Shown here piece after piece: positions 54,447 to 63,336 of a stretch of 64,000 bases of DNA. The notes beneath the pieces were generated by a model that worked only from the letters and a program-made list of their open reading frames with translations, did not search any database and was not told the origin of the DNA. Positions within the stretch are counted from its first letter, which is position 1, and each line of letters begins with the position of its first letter. The position numbers and the translations under genes were made by a program. Source of the stretch: Daejeonella sp. H1SJ63 (GTDB taxonomy: Bacteria > Bacteroidota > Bacteroidia > Sphingobacteriales > Sphingobacteriaceae); NCBI RefSeq assembly GCF_029360775.1, contig NZ_JARKMZ010000018.1:1-64000 (forward strand), read 5' to 3'.

Positions 54447-54454
54447 TACTTTTG
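54447..54454 (+). promoter_or_regulatory. -7 promoter box of metK (TACTTTTG)
   Basis: Exact TAnnTTTG on the plus strand. The transcript start would be about 54460, only a few bases before the first stem of the candidate riboswitch. A T-run replaces a clear -33 TTG. Confidence 0.6.
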
Positions 54455-54465
54455 CCATGCAAAAA

Positions 54466-54517
54466 AGTGGATCGATTTGCGTTGATTGCAACCACGTAAA
54501 AAAAAGTGCTAAAACAA
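54466..54517 (+). promoter_or_regulatory. Candidate SAM-II class riboswitch in the metK leader
   Basis: Stem GTGG (54467-54470) / CCAC (54492-54495) encloses a loop with GATTT and TTGCAA in the positions seen in SAM-II (metA motif) RNAs. A 12-base A-rich segment with the same length as in that family follows the stem, then GCTAAAAC. A pseudoknot between GCGTT (54479-54483) and AGTGC (54505-54509) is possible, with two G-U pairs. It sits right after the metK promoter, upstream of a SAM synthetase gene. SAM-II is best known from Alphaproteobacteria; the pairing here is short (four bases), so this is a good candidate, not a proven case. Confidence 0.6.
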
Positions 54518-54609
54518 TTTGCCGATTTTTACTCCGATCAATCTTCTTTCCACTTCATTCTGCTTTAAATTACTGGTCATTACTTTTTTAAATAATTAAT
54601 TAAATCACT

Positions 54610-55866
54610 ATGCCATATTTATTCACATCAGAATCAGTATCAGAAGGACACCCGGATAAGGTGGCTGATCAAATTTCGGACGCATTAATTGATAATTTCT
54701 TAGCCTGGGATCCCGATTCCAAAGTTGCCTGCGAAACTTTAGTAACAACAGGACTTGCAGTTTTAGCTGGTGAGGTAAAGTCGCAGACTTATCTTGATGT
54801 TCAGAGAATTGCCCGTGATGTAATCCGTAAAATTGGTTACACCAAGTCTGAATATATGTTTGAAGCCGATTCATGCGGTGTTATCTCAGCAATTCACGAG
54901 CAGTCTGCAGATATTAATCAGGGTGTTGACCGTGTTAAGAAGCAGGATCAGGGTGCAGGTGACCAGGGTATGATGTTTGGTTATGCAACAAACGAAACTG
55001 AGAATTATATGCCGCTGGCTCTTGATCTTGCCCATAAGATCTTAGTTGAGCTTGCTGCACTTCGCAGAGAAAACTCATCAATCAAATATCTTCGTCCGGA
55101 TGCTAAATCACAGGTAACTATTGAATACAGTGATGACCATAAGCCGGTTCGTATTGATGCAATTGTAGTATCGACCCAGCACGACGACTTCGATACTGAA
55201 GCAAACATGCAAAAGAAGATTCAGGATGATATCATCTCAATTCTGATTCCAAGAGTTAAGGCTCAGTTAAAACCTGAACTTCAGGCATTATTTACAGATG
55301 CTATCAAATATCATATCAATCCAACCGGTAAATTCGTTATTGGCGGACCGCATGGCGACACAGGATTAACCGGCCGTAAGATCATAGTTGATACTTATGG
55401 GGGTAAAGGTGCGCATGGAGGTGGAGCATTTTCAGGTAAAGATCCTTCCAAAGTGGATCGTTCAGCTGCTTATGCAACCCGTCACATTGCCAAAAACCTT
55501 GTTGCTGCCGGAGTATGCGATGAAATTCTTGTACAGGTTTCATATGCTATTGGTGTAAAAGATCCGATGGGAATTTTTGTAGATACTTACGGAACTGCTA
55601 AAGTTGGTTTAAATGACGGAGAGATTGCTCAAAAGATCTCTGCAATTTTTGACATGACTCCTTACGGAATTGAGACCCGCTTAAAACTGCGTAATCCGAT
55701 TTATTCTGAAACTGCTGCTTATGGACACATGGGCCGTCAGAGTGAAGTGGTAAGCAAAACTTTCGCAGGAACAAACGGCGAAAGCAAAACTGTTGAAGTT
55801 GAATTGTTTACCTGGGAAAAATTAGATTATACAGATCAGGTGAAAAAAGCGTTCAATCTGGCTTAA
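54610..55866 (+). CDS. metK: S-adenosylmethionine synthetase
   Basis: 418 residues, the length found in Bacteroidota (E. coli about 384). The N-terminus [20 protein letters not shown] (about 3-22) holds the methionine/ATP site, [15 protein letters not shown] (about 116-130) the ATP-binding hexapeptide, and [20 protein letters not shown] (about 271-290) the P-loop-like second signature. It makes SAM from Met and ATP in the cytoplasm. A SAM-responsive leader would be product feedback control. Confidence 0.98.
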   Translation: MPYLFTSESVSEGHPDKVADQISDALIDNFLAWDPDSKVACETLVTTGLAVLAGEVKSQTYLDVQRIARDVIRKIGYTKSEYMFEADSCGVISAIHEQSADINQGVDRVKKQDQGAGDQGMMFGYATNETENYMPLALDLAHKILVELAALRRENSSIKYLRPDAKSQVTIEYSDDHKPVRIDAIVVSTQHDDFDTEANMQKKIQDDIISILIPRVKAQLKPELQALFTDAIKYHINPTGKFVIGGPHGDTGLTGRKIIVDTYGGKGAHGGGAFSGKDPSKVDRSAAYATRHIAKNLVAAGVCDEILVQVSYAIGVKDPMGIFVDTYGTAKVGLNDGEIAQKISAIFDMTPYGIETRLKLRNPIYSETAAYGHMGRQSEVVSKTFAGTNGESKTVEVELFTWEKLDYTDQVKKAFNLA

Positions 55867-55882
55867 TCTGCCAAAAAATATC

Positions 55883-55924
55883 AAAAGAGCCTTGTTTCCT
55901 TTACCGGAGAGAAGGCTTTTTTAT
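55883..55924 (+). terminator. Terminator of metK
   Basis: AAAAGAGCCTT and GAAGGCTTTT pair around a loop, core AGCCTT (55888-55893) / AAGGCT (55912-55917), followed by a T-run of TTTTTTA. It lies between metK and the NUDIX gene. Confidence 0.65.
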
Positions 55925-55938
55925 TTAACATTGTATTG

Positions 55939-56493
55939 ATGAATGAATTCGATATTAATCCATGGCAAATACTTTCAAGTGAAAAAATCTATGAAAATCC
56001 ATGGATCAGTCTCACTGAACATCAGGTAATCAATCCCGGGGGAGGCAAAGGTATTTACGGAGAAGTGCATTTTAAAAACCTTGCGATAGGCATCATTGCG
56101 CTCGATGAGAATAACAATACCTGGCTTGTTGGGCAATACAGGTTTCCTCTTAAAAAATATAGCTGGGAAATACCGGAAGGAGGCTGTCCGGAAGGAACCG
56201 ATCCGCTTGAATCAGCAAGGAGAGAACTACTTGAAGAAACAGGAATTACTGCAAATTCCTGGACTGAAATTCAAAGAATCCATCTCTCCAATTCAGTAAG
56301 TGATGAACTGGGGATTATCTATCTCGCCCGGGAGCTCAGCTTCGGCGAATCAAGCCCTGAAGAAAGTGAGGAACTTTCAGTTAGAAAAATGCCTTTCGAA
56401 ACAGCGTTTCAAATGGTCATGAATGGTGAAATTACAGACTCAATAAGTGTTGCTGCAATTTTGAAACTTAAGCTGATGCTAATTAAAGGTTAA
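55939..56493 (+). CDS. NUDIX hydrolase, ADP-ribose pyrophosphatase-like
   Basis: 184 residues from the ATG at 55939 (MNEFDINPWQ); the frame also has an in-frame TTG one codon earlier. The Nudix box reads EGGCPEGTDPLESARRELLEETGI: REL-x-EE-x-G is intact, but the Glu usual at the first G-x5-E position is Thr. WEIPEGG and the loop LAREL match ADP-sugar-type NUDIX enzymes. It hydrolyses a nucleoside diphosphate derivative; the exact substrate is unknown. It follows the metK terminator and has no obvious promoter of its own; the acyltransferase is next. Confidence 0.85.
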   Translation: MNEFDINPWQILSSEKIYENPWISLTEHQVINPGGGKGIYGEVHFKNLAIGIIALDENNNTWLVGQYRFPLKKYSWEIPEGGCPEGTDPLESARRELLEETGITANSWTEIQRIHLSNSVSDELGIIYLARELSFGESSPEESEELSVRKMPFETAFQMVMNGEITDSISVAAILKLKLMLIKG

Positions 56494-56526
56494 ACTTTAA
56501 TTTTGAACCTATTCAACAAAGAATCA

Positions 56527-57258
56527 ATGAATAAAATTTTAGGCTATATTTTCAGTCCGCTACACTACTTATTATTTGGTTTGATATTATGTGTTTTCCA
56601 TCCGGTTCAATGGCTCTCTTTAAAACTTGGCGGATATAAAGCACATAAGAAGTCTGTTGATTTAATGAATTTACTTCTCCTGAGTACTTATTACGCTATG
56701 GGTAGCAGGATCAGTTTCAAAAACCCTTTTCAGTTGCCCGAGAACCGGCCGATAATTTTCATATCCAATCATCAGAGTATGTACGATATACCTCCGCTGA
56801 TCTGGTTTTTGAGAAGGAATCATGCAAAGTTTATCTCAAAAATAGAGCTTACAAAAGGAATACCAAGCGTATCATTCAATTTGAAATATGGCGGCGGAGC
56901 TAATATTGACAGGAAGGACAGTAAGCAGGCAGTTGCAGAAATATTAAGACTGTCCGAGCGGATGAAGGTCAACAATTGGTCGGCAGTAATTTTTCCGGAA
57001 GGAACACGCTCCAGAAACGGAAAGCTTAAGCCATTTGCAATAGGTGGAATTGCGACCATCCTTAAAAAAGTACCGCACGCATTAATTGTACCGATTGCCA
57101 TCAAAGGCTCCTGGAAATTTGTACAATACGGCTCTTTCCCCCTAAGTTTTGGCGAAAAAATGAGCTGGGAAGTGCTGGAACCCATTGAACCCCCGGGAAA
57201 GTCTATTGAAGATTTGGTTTCAATTGCTGAGCAGGCTATTAAAAAAGCTATTGATTGA
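56527..57258 (+). CDS. plsC: 1-acyl-sn-glycerol-3-phosphate acyltransferase (PlsC-like)
   Basis: 243 residues from the ATG at 56527 (MNKILGYIFSPLHYL); a TTG at 56503 would add eight residues. Two hydrophobic segments at the N-terminus, the catalytic HX4D motif NHQSMYD (about 83-89) and FPEGTRSRNGKLKPF (about 158-172) identify the PlsC fold. It transfers an acyl chain to lysophosphatidate in phospholipid synthesis. The 3' end is three bases from the convergent LytTR gene. Confidence 0.9.
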   Translation: MNKILGYIFSPLHYLLFGLILCVFHPVQWLSLKLGGYKAHKKSVDLMNLLLLSTYYAMGSRISFKNPFQLPENRPIIFISNHQSMYDIPPLIWFLRRNHAKFISKIELTKGIPSVSFNLKYGGGANIDRKDSKQAVAEILRLSERMKVNNWSAVIFPEGTRSRNGKLKPFAIGGIATILKKVPHALIVPIAIKGSWKFVQYGSFPLSFGEKMSWEVLEPIEPPGKSIEDLVSIAEQAIKKAID

Positions 57259-57261
57259 GGC

Positions 57262-57981
57262 TTAACCTATATTTTTATCCTCAATCTGCTTGAAGAAATA
57301 CTCGCGGTAAGTATCACCGATTGGAATGATTTTATCACCAATCTGAATTCGGCTTCTTTCGATACTTTCAATTTTACCCAAAGCTATAATATAAGATTTA
57401 TGAACCCGGATGAAGGACTTTGAAGGCAAAGACTCCTCCATCTTTTTCATATTCTGAAGGGTGATAATCCGTTCGGTTCTGGTGAAAATTGAAATATAAT
57501 CCTTTAGCCCCTCAATGTATAAAATATCATTAAGGTATATCTTCTGAATCTTATGTTCGGTCTTTACAAAGATAAAGTCATGGCTGTTTTGAACCTGGGC
57601 AGGTTCAGGAGCTGTCAGCTGATTATTCCCCGAATTCTGCAGTACTTTCTGGGCAGCCTTGTAGAAACGATCGAAAGCAATAGGTTTAAGCAGGTAATCA
57701 ACCACATCCAATTCATATCCATCAAGAGCATATTGTGAGTAGGCTGTAGTAAGAATAACATCACATTTACCATTGATAATTTTCAGAAACTGAATTCCTG
57801 TAAGTTCGGGCATCTGAACATCAAGAAAAACAAGGTCAATAGCATCACTTTGTACCAGAGATAAGCCTTCAATTGCACTGGTTGTAGTTTTCACCAAAGT
57901 CAGAAAAGGGACCTTGCTGATATAATCTTCCAATATATCCAGAGCCAATGGCTCATCATCTACCACAAGACAACGTATCAT
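57262..57981 (-). CDS. LytTR-type response regulator
   Basis: 239 residues. The receiver domain has acidic residues DDE (8-10), the phosphoacceptor Asp in FLDVQMPE (Asp 54) and a later Lys (LLKPI). A LytTR DNA-binding domain follows, from about residue 138 (FVKTEHKIQKIYLNDILYIEGLKDYISIFT) to about 235. Paired with the histidine kinase one base away, as in LytSR/YehUT-like systems. Targets cannot be told from this window. Confidence 0.93.
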   Translation of the reverse strand: MIRCLVVDDEPLALDILEDYISKVPFLTLVKTTTSAIEGLSLVQSDAIDLVFLDVQMPELTGIQFLKIINGKCDVILTTAYSQYALDGYELDVVDYLLKPIAFDRFYKAAQKVLQNSGNNQLTAPEPAQVQNSHDFIFVKTEHKIQKIYLNDILYIEGLKDYISIFTRTERIITLQNMKKMEESLPSKSFIRVHKSYIIALGKIESIERSRIQIGDKIIPIGDTYREYFFKQIEDKNIG

Positions 57982-57982
57982 T

Positions 57983-58993
57983 TTATAAATTTAGATATAA
58001 TTCACAATTATAAATATCATTAGTATCGTCAATGTTTAAACGATAGTGGTTCTTATAAATCAGATCCAATCGTCTTTGCACATTTTTCAATCCGATACCA
58101 CCAGTGTCATCTTTATTCAGATTGCTTTTTTTATTAACTACCTGAAAGAATAATTTGTCAGATGTAATATTGAGGATAATCGTTATAGGATTATCGGTAT
58201 CAGTAGCCAATCCGTGTTTGAATGCATTCTCAACGAAAGAGATTAATACCAATGGAGTAACTTTCTGACCTTCGGGATCGCCATTGATCTCAAATTTAAC
58301 ACATGGCTTATCTTTAAAACGTAGTTTCTGAAGTTCGATATAATTTTCAAGATACCTGATCTCATCAGAAAGCGGAACCTTATCGACATTACTTTCATAA
58401 AGCATATACCGCATTATTTCTGAGAGCTTTAGGATTGCCTCCGGAGTTTTCTCAGCTTTCTGATATGCCAGAGAATAAATATTATTCAGGGAATTGAATA
58501 AAAAATGAGGGTTGATCTGAGATTTCAGAAAGGCCAGTTCAGCAATAAGCTTTTCATTTTCAAGCTGACTTTTAATTTTTTCATTATTAAACCAGTCCTG
58601 CATAAATTTCAAAGCCGTACTCAGAAAAATAAAGAAACAACTTACAAATGCTGCACTGAAACAATAGTCCCAAAAGTCCATAATATGCTTGCCTCCCTCT
58701 CTCCTGATTACAATATCATAGAAATAGTAGGCAAGTCCGCATTTAATAAATGCAGAAATAATGACCAGAATAAGCATGGCAGTTGCACACCATAAATATT
58801 TCTTTTTATCCAGAAATGCCGGCAGTATAAGCAGATAATTGATGTAGAAAAGGACGATATTAATCAGTCCGAAATAAACAAAAACAACAATGGTTCTATA
58901 CACAATTTTGCCATTGGTTCCCATGTACATAAAAAGAAACAAAATGATAGCCCAGATAAAAGTATGAAGAGCTATCTGTCTTAATTTATTCAT
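57983..58993 (-). CDS. LytS/YehU-type sensor histidine kinase
   Basis: 336 residues. Four hydrophobic helices (about 9-27, 32-60, 67-92, 108-129) precede a short coiled segment and the His_kinase region SQINPHFLFNSLNNIYSLAY (phospho-His 163), typical of the LytS group. The ATPase half has PLVLISFVENAFKHGLATDT (N-box) and GGIGLKNVQRRLDLIY (G-box). It lacks a large sensor domain. Partner of the LytTR regulator one base downstream. Confidence 0.92.
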   Translation of the reverse strand: MNKLRQIALHTFIWAIILFLFMYMGTNGKIVYRTIVVFVYFGLINIVLFYINYLLILPAFLDKKKYLWCATAMLILVIISAFIKCGLAYYFYDIVIRREGGKHIMDFWDYCFSAAFVSCFFIFLSTALKFMQDWFNNEKIKSQLENEKLIAELAFLKSQINPHFLFNSLNNIYSLAYQKAEKTPEAILKLSEIMRYMLYESNVDKVPLSDEIRYLENYIELQKLRFKDKPCVKFEINGDPEGQKVTPLVLISFVENAFKHGLATDTDNPITIILNITSDKLFFQVVNKKSNLNKDDTGGIGLKNVQRRLDLIYKNHYRLNIDDTNDIYNCELYLNL

Positions 58994-59194
58994 CCTTTAA
59001 AAGTAATGTTTGTGATAATCTGAGCACATCGGTTTCGACGAACAGGCGAAAGCAATCTGCCAACAAGCCAATATAAGCTATTAATCGTCAGACCCGGAAA
59101 AAATACCGTTTGTCTTCAAAAAAAGGGGCTTGGTCTAATAGATTTCAGGGAGATTTCAATAAAATATTTCTTTGTTCTATCAAAACTCAGAATT

Positions 59195-59371
59195 ATGAAA
59201 AAGCTTAGCAACTGTATATCTCCGTTCATCATGCTGCTTGTGCCTCTTTTCCTTTTAATCGGAATATTGGCCACAAATATGAACAAAGAACTTCCGGCAG
59301 ACAGGCTGAATGCAGGATTAAGATTACAAATTCCGTCTATAAAAATGATTATCCTTGCTGCTATCAAATAG
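59195..59371 (+). CDS. Possible small membrane protein
   Basis: 58 residues with a basic N-terminus (MKKLSNCI) and a hydrophobic helix (about 11-27, FIMLLVPLFLLIGILA). The rest is basic/polar (NKELPADRLNAGLRLQIPSIK) with a short hydrophobic end. No known family is recognised, and a larger minus-strand frame overlaps it, so it is only a candidate. Confidence 0.3.
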   Translation: MKKLSNCISPFIMLLVPLFLLIGILATNMNKELPADRLNAGLRLQIPSIKMIILAAIK

Positions 59372-59394
59372 TTGATAGAATCTGATAGCAGCAA
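59355..59394. repeat. Perfect 12-bp inverted repeat
   Basis: TTGCTGCTATCA and its complement with a 16-base loop. It may end transcription of the peptidase gene on the minus strand, but no clear T-run follows on either side. Confidence 0.5.
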
Positions 59395-59458
59395 TTAGTC
59401 CCGATCATCATAAATCAGCCTTAATCAGCTTTTTCTTATGATGAATTCTTTGTTTATG

Positions 59459-60808
59459 TTAACGAACAGATGCCGGTATAACTACCAGACTTTCATGTCC
59501 GTCTGCATCGACAGATTGAACACCGAAGTAATAATTATCCTTAGAGTAATTTAAAATTGCTTTGGTATCCATTACAAAAAACTTCTTTTCCCAAACCGGA
59601 CTGCTGGTTTCTCTCATTACAACATAATATCCTGAAGGTTTTTCGCCCTGCGGAGCCTGCCATTTCAATTCAGTCCTGTTGGTCAGTCCGCTGGTTATTA
59701 TTCCAACATTTACAGGTTCGCGGGGGGCAAGGGCAAGATTTGCCAAAGCTGCAAGATTCATTCGGGTTACCTTCTGAGCATATTCATAATCAACAAAATC
59801 AGGTAAATCGCCAAAGCTTATTCCATTTTCGTTACGGACAGTCTGGTGTTGCCTTTCAAAGTTTTCATTCATCTCGGTAATTCGTATGCCGGCAAAGCCC
59901 TGCTGCGAGAATGGAGTATGATCACCGCCACGAAGATATCTGTCGCGACGATAGATCAATTTCACATCTAGCTGATCAACATATCTTTCAGCAACTTCCT
60001 TCACATAGCGTGCAAACTGCCTGGCCTTCCCATCATTTTCTGCACCTGTACTTGCTCGACGGGCAGCTTCTTCTGAAGTTTCAGCAGCCGAAACTCCCTC
60101 ACTGAACACCCTTACCGACCTGTTATCCTTTATACCGGTCTCCATGGCGTAGGTATTTCCAATAATATCATTGGTGATCATTCCTGCAACATTCCATTTT
60201 TCAGCTTTCGCTCTTTTAGCAAGATTCGCTGCGCCATATAATCCCTGCTCTTCGGCTACCATAGCCACAAAAATGATTGTAGCATTGAACTTATGCTTAC
60301 TCATTACTCTGGCAAGCTCCATGGCCGCTGCGGTACCCGAAGCATCATCATTAGCACCGGGAGCAAATATCTTTGAATCATTTACATCAGTTGCCCGCGA
60401 ATCATAATGGCCTGAAACAATAAAAATACGATCATCCGCCGGATCAGTTCCCGGCAATATGCCCAATACATTCTTCATGACTGTCGGAACTGCCACTCTT
60501 CTGCCATCAGCAGGCTGGGTAAAGGTATCAAACTCCACTTTGAGACGACCACCGGAAGACTTAGAATAAGATTCGAGCTCAGATCTTATCCAGTTACGGG
60601 CTGCACCAATACCGGTCTTAGAACTAAGGGTATCGCTCATACTATGCCGCGTTTCAAAAGAAACCAGTTTTCTGACTATGGATTCAATATTCTTTGAGGA
60701 AACCTCATCGACCATACTTTTGATCTGCTGATCCTGACGAACAATGCTTGTCTGCGATTGACTATTGATTGAAACTGCCAAAAGCAGCATTATTAATATA
60801 TTTCTCAT
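59459..60808 (-). CDS. M28 family zinc peptidase, exported
   Basis: 449 residues. A signal peptide (to about 18, INSQSQ) precedes the peptidase: SGHYDSRATD (H134, D136), GANDDASGTAAAMEL (metal Asp 154), VAMVAEEQGLYGAANL (catalytic Glu 186, metal Glu 187) and GGDHTPFSQQGFAG (metal His, about 314). The metal set is complete. A C-terminal domain of about 90 residues has a fibronectin-like pattern (VNVGIITSGLTNRTELKWQAP). It probably trims peptides in the periplasm. Confidence 0.92.
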   Translation of the reverse strand: MRNILIMLLLAVSINSQSQTSIVRQDQQIKSMVDEVSSKNIESIVRKLVSFETRHSMSDTLSSKTGIGAARNWIRSELESYSKSSGGRLKVEFDTFTQPADGRRVAVPTVMKNVLGILPGTDPADDRIFIVSGHYDSRATDVNDSKIFAPGANDDASGTAAAMELARVMSKHKFNATIIFVAMVAEEQGLYGAANLAKRAKAEKWNVAGMITNDIIGNTYAMETGIKDNRSVRVFSEGVSAAETSEEAARRASTGAENDGKARQFARYVKEVAERYVDQLDVKLIYRRDRYLRGGDHTPFSQQGFAGIRITEMNENFERQHQTVRNENGISFGDLPDFVDYEYAQKVTRMNLAALANLALAPREPVNVGIITSGLTNRTELKWQAPQGEKPSGYYVVMRETSSPVWEKKFFVMDTKAILNYSKDNYYFGVQSVDADGHESLVVIPASVR

Positions 60809-60849
60809 TTATAAAAGATTATCATTTGAATTTGCTTAGCCCCTAAGTT

Positions 60850-62253
60850 TTAATCAAGAATATATTCCTGATGCACTTCAGGAATCTCAACACTGGCGTA
60901 CCCTTTGGCAATTATTTTCTCTTTAAAATTTTGCTGAACATCATATTCACCATGAATTATAAAAAGCTTTTTAACCTTCGAAGGATCCTGACAAGATATA
61001 AACTGCAGCAGATCGTCATAGTCGCCATGGGCACTCATTGAACGAATGGACCTCACTTCTGCCTTCACATTGTACTCCTCTCCGTAAATACTTACAGTAG
61101 TATATCCGGCCATCAAACGGCCACCCAGTGAATTTGGTTCACAATAGCCCACCATCAGAATAGTGTTCTTCTCATCGCCAATATTGTTCCTGATATGATG
61201 CTTTACCCGTCCCGCCTCTGCCATTCCGGAAGCAGAAATGATTACACAGGGATCATGCTGAGTATTGAGAGCTTTTGATTCACTGACATCCTGAATAAAA
61301 GTCAGGTTCTTAAAACTAAACGGATCATCATCGTGCAGCATCACATCCTGTACATGTTTATTGAAATTTTCAGGGTGACTTCTCACTACATCGGTAGCCT
61401 TAATTGAAAGAGGGCTGTCTACATAATATCTTACATCAGGAAGCACTCCCCTTTCTTCCAGATGATTCAGTGAATAAAGTATCTCCTGCGTACGGCCTAC
61501 ACTAAATGCCGGAATAATAACCTTACCCCCACGCAAAATACAGGTCTGATGAATAATTTCTTTCAAAAGCTCTTCGGCCGGTTCTGCATCATCGTGCAAA
61601 CTGTCGCCATAAGTTGATTCGAGGAAAATATAATCTGACTGAGGAAAGTTCTCAGGTGACTTAAGGATAAGATCACCATAACGTCCAACATCACCACTAT
61701 AGGTTATGCGGGTTGTCTTTCCATTCTCTGTGATACTGAGATGAACTGCAGAACTGCCAATAATATGGCCTACGTCAGTGAGCAAAAATTGAATGTCATC
61801 TGAGATTTGATGAACTGTATTGTACTTCACAATTCTAAACTGACGCAAACATTCTATTGCATCATCTTCGGTATATAAAGGCTTGAGTAATGGCATCCCC
61901 TTACGTTCCCTTCGCTTATTGCTGAATTCGCAATCCTTTTGCTGGATATTGGCTGAATCCATAAGCAATATTCTGGCAAGATCCATTGTTGCTGCCGTAC
62001 AGAATACTTCACCCTTAAAGCCTTGCGCAACCAGGCGGGGTATCAGACCACTATGATCGATATGTGCATGACTTAATATAAGGTAATTTACTTCTGCCGG
62101 ATTAAATCCGAAATGCTCGTTAAGTTTATCTGTATCCTCTCCCATGCCCTGATACATTCCGCAGTCGAGTAGTATTTGAGTACCATTTTCTAATGTTATT
62201 AAATGCTTGCTCCCGGTTACATTTCTGGCAGCTCCATGAAAATTAATGCGCAT
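60850..62253 (-). CDS. Metallo-beta-lactamase/beta-CASP ribonuclease-like protein
   Basis: 467 residues. The MBL motif HAHIDH (62-67), later metal-ligand His residues (VGHIIGSSAV and the end HGDYDD), a beta-CASP insert (GGKVIIPAFSVGRTQEILYSL, about 239-259; ISASGMAEAGRVKHHI) and the terminal RNA-metabolising segment YDDLLQFISCQDPSKVKKLFIIHGEYDVQQNF are present. This is the Ysh1/RNase J-like subgroup with a C-terminal domain seen in bacterial mRNA 3'-end type nucleases. Probably a cytoplasmic RNase. Confidence 0.9.
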   Translation of the reverse strand: MRINFHGAARNVTGSKHLITLENGTQILLDCGMYQGMGEDTDKLNEHFGFNPAEVNYLILSHAHIDHSGLIPRLVAQGFKGEVFCTAATMDLARILLMDSANIQQKDCEFSNKRRERKGMPLLKPLYTEDDAIECLRQFRIVKYNTVHQISDDIQFLLTDVGHIIGSSAVHLSITENGKTTRITYSGDVGRYGDLILKSPENFPQSDYIFLESTYGDSLHDDAEPAEELLKEIIHQTCILRGGKVIIPAFSVGRTQEILYSLNHLEERGVLPDVRYYVDSPLSIKATDVVRSHPENFNKHVQDVMLHDDDPFSFKNLTFIQDVSESKALNTQHDPCVIISASGMAEAGRVKHHIRNNIGDEKNTILMVGYCEPNSLGGRLMAGYTTVSIYGEEYNVKAEVRSIRSMSAHGDYDDLLQFISCQDPSKVKKLFIIHGEYDVQQNFKEKIIAKGYASVEIPEVHQEYILD

Positions 62254-62405
62254 GATATTCTGGTTTTGAGATATGGTAAAATTACGCGAATAAACGGAAT
62301 TGTGCTAAGAAGAACCGAAAGAATACGTGAACAGCTTACCCGGTGGTTTCCTCTAATAAGAATTGCGTGAGGAAAATAAACAAACCGAAAAACTTTAGTG
62401 AAAAC

Positions 62406-62442
62406 AAAAAACTCAGACATGTTTTATACGTCTGAGTTTTTT
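62406..62442. terminator. Bidirectional terminator before sdhB/MBL intergenic region
   Basis: Perfect 13-bp stem (62406-62418 with 62430-62442, core ACTCAGAC / GTCTGAGT) with an 11-base loop, flanked by A- and T-runs. It should end sdhB transcription (minus strand), which stops at 62466. Confidence 0.75.
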
Positions 62443-62465
62443 ATCCCTGCAGGAAATACAGAAAA

Positions 62466-63230
62466 TTATTCTTCGTTCTTAATCAATGTTGCATTGAAAT
62501 AATCGCGGTTCATTCTTGCAATATTGGTGATTGATATTTCTTTAGGACATTCAGCTTCGCAGGCTCCAGTATTTGTACAACTACCGAAACCTTCTGCGTC
62601 CATCTGCGCAACCATAGCCTGAACACGACGATAACGCTCAGGTTGTCCCTGAGGTAATAAAGCCATCTGTGATACTTTAGCCGAAACGAACAGCATTGCA
62701 GAAGCATTTTTACATGCTGCGACACAGGCTCCGCAACCAATACAGGTTGCTGAGTTAAATGCCTCATCGGCTACAACTTTCGGAATCGGAATCGAGTTGG
62801 CATCAGGAACACCACCAGTATTTACTGAAATGAATCCTCCTGCAGCCTGAATACGATCAAATGAAGTACGGTCAACGGCAAGATCCCTGATAACCGGGAA
62901 GGCAGAAGCACGCCAAGGCTCAATAACAACGATCTCATTGTCATTAAAGCTTCTCATATGTAACTGACAGGTTGTGATACCATGTTTCGGACCATGAGGC
63001 CGGCCATTAATGTGAAGCGAGCAGGCTCCGCAGATACCTTCACGGCAATCATGGTCAAAGTGAATAGGATCTTCTCCCTTTTTGATCAGGCCCTCGTTTA
63101 CCACATCAAGCATCTCCAGAAATGACATATCCGGAGAAACCTGCTCAGCTTTATAAGTAACGAATTTACCTTGTGATTCAGCATTTTTCTGGCGCCAAAC
63201 CTTTAATGTCAAATTCATATTTCCACTCAT
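62466..63230 (-). CDS. sdhB: Succinate dehydrogenase/fumarate reductase iron-sulfur subunit
   Basis: 254 residues. The [2Fe-2S] ligands are C62, C67, C70 and C88 (CREGICGAC ... TTC). A [4Fe-4S] motif [11 protein letters not shown] (about 160-170) and a [3Fe-4S]/[4Fe-4S] site with [17 protein letters not shown] (about 217-233) follow. It links the flavoprotein SdhA to the membrane quinone site. It lies directly downstream of sdhA. Confidence 0.95.
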   Translation of the reverse strand: MSGNMNLTLKVWRQKNAESQGKFVTYKAEQVSPDMSFLEMLDVVNEGLIKKGEDPIHFDHDCREGICGACSLHINGRPHGPKHGITTCQLHMRSFNDNEIVVIEPWRASAFPVIRDLAVDRTSFDRIQAAGGFISVNTGGVPDANSIPIPKVVADEAFNSATCIGCGACVAACKNASAMLFVSAKVSQMALLPQGQPERYRRVQAMVAQMDAEGFGSCTNTGACEAECPKEISITNIARMNRDYFNATLIKNEE

Positions 63231-63336
63231 TATTATAAGTATTTAGTATTTAGCAATAAGTACTCAGTATTTAACTCTTTGGGCTTAGCAGATAATATTC
63301 ATATTATTAAATATTATTTACTCCCATACTTCCGTA

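Larger units (their letters stand above)
58994..59458. other. Intergenic region with a possible tiny gene
   Basis: About 465 bases between the kinase and the peptidase gene. The only coding candidate is the short frame at 59195-59371. A perfect 12-bp stem TTGCTGCTATCA / TGATAGCAGCAA (59355-59366, 59383-59394) overlaps its end. No clear promoter box was found. Confidence 0.5.

Noticed and set aside
59116-59394. Minus-strand frame of 92 residues in the kinase-peptidase gap
   Set aside because: Low coding character, ends in a simple A/T-rich tail, and it overlaps the 12-bp palindrome. No domain is visible.
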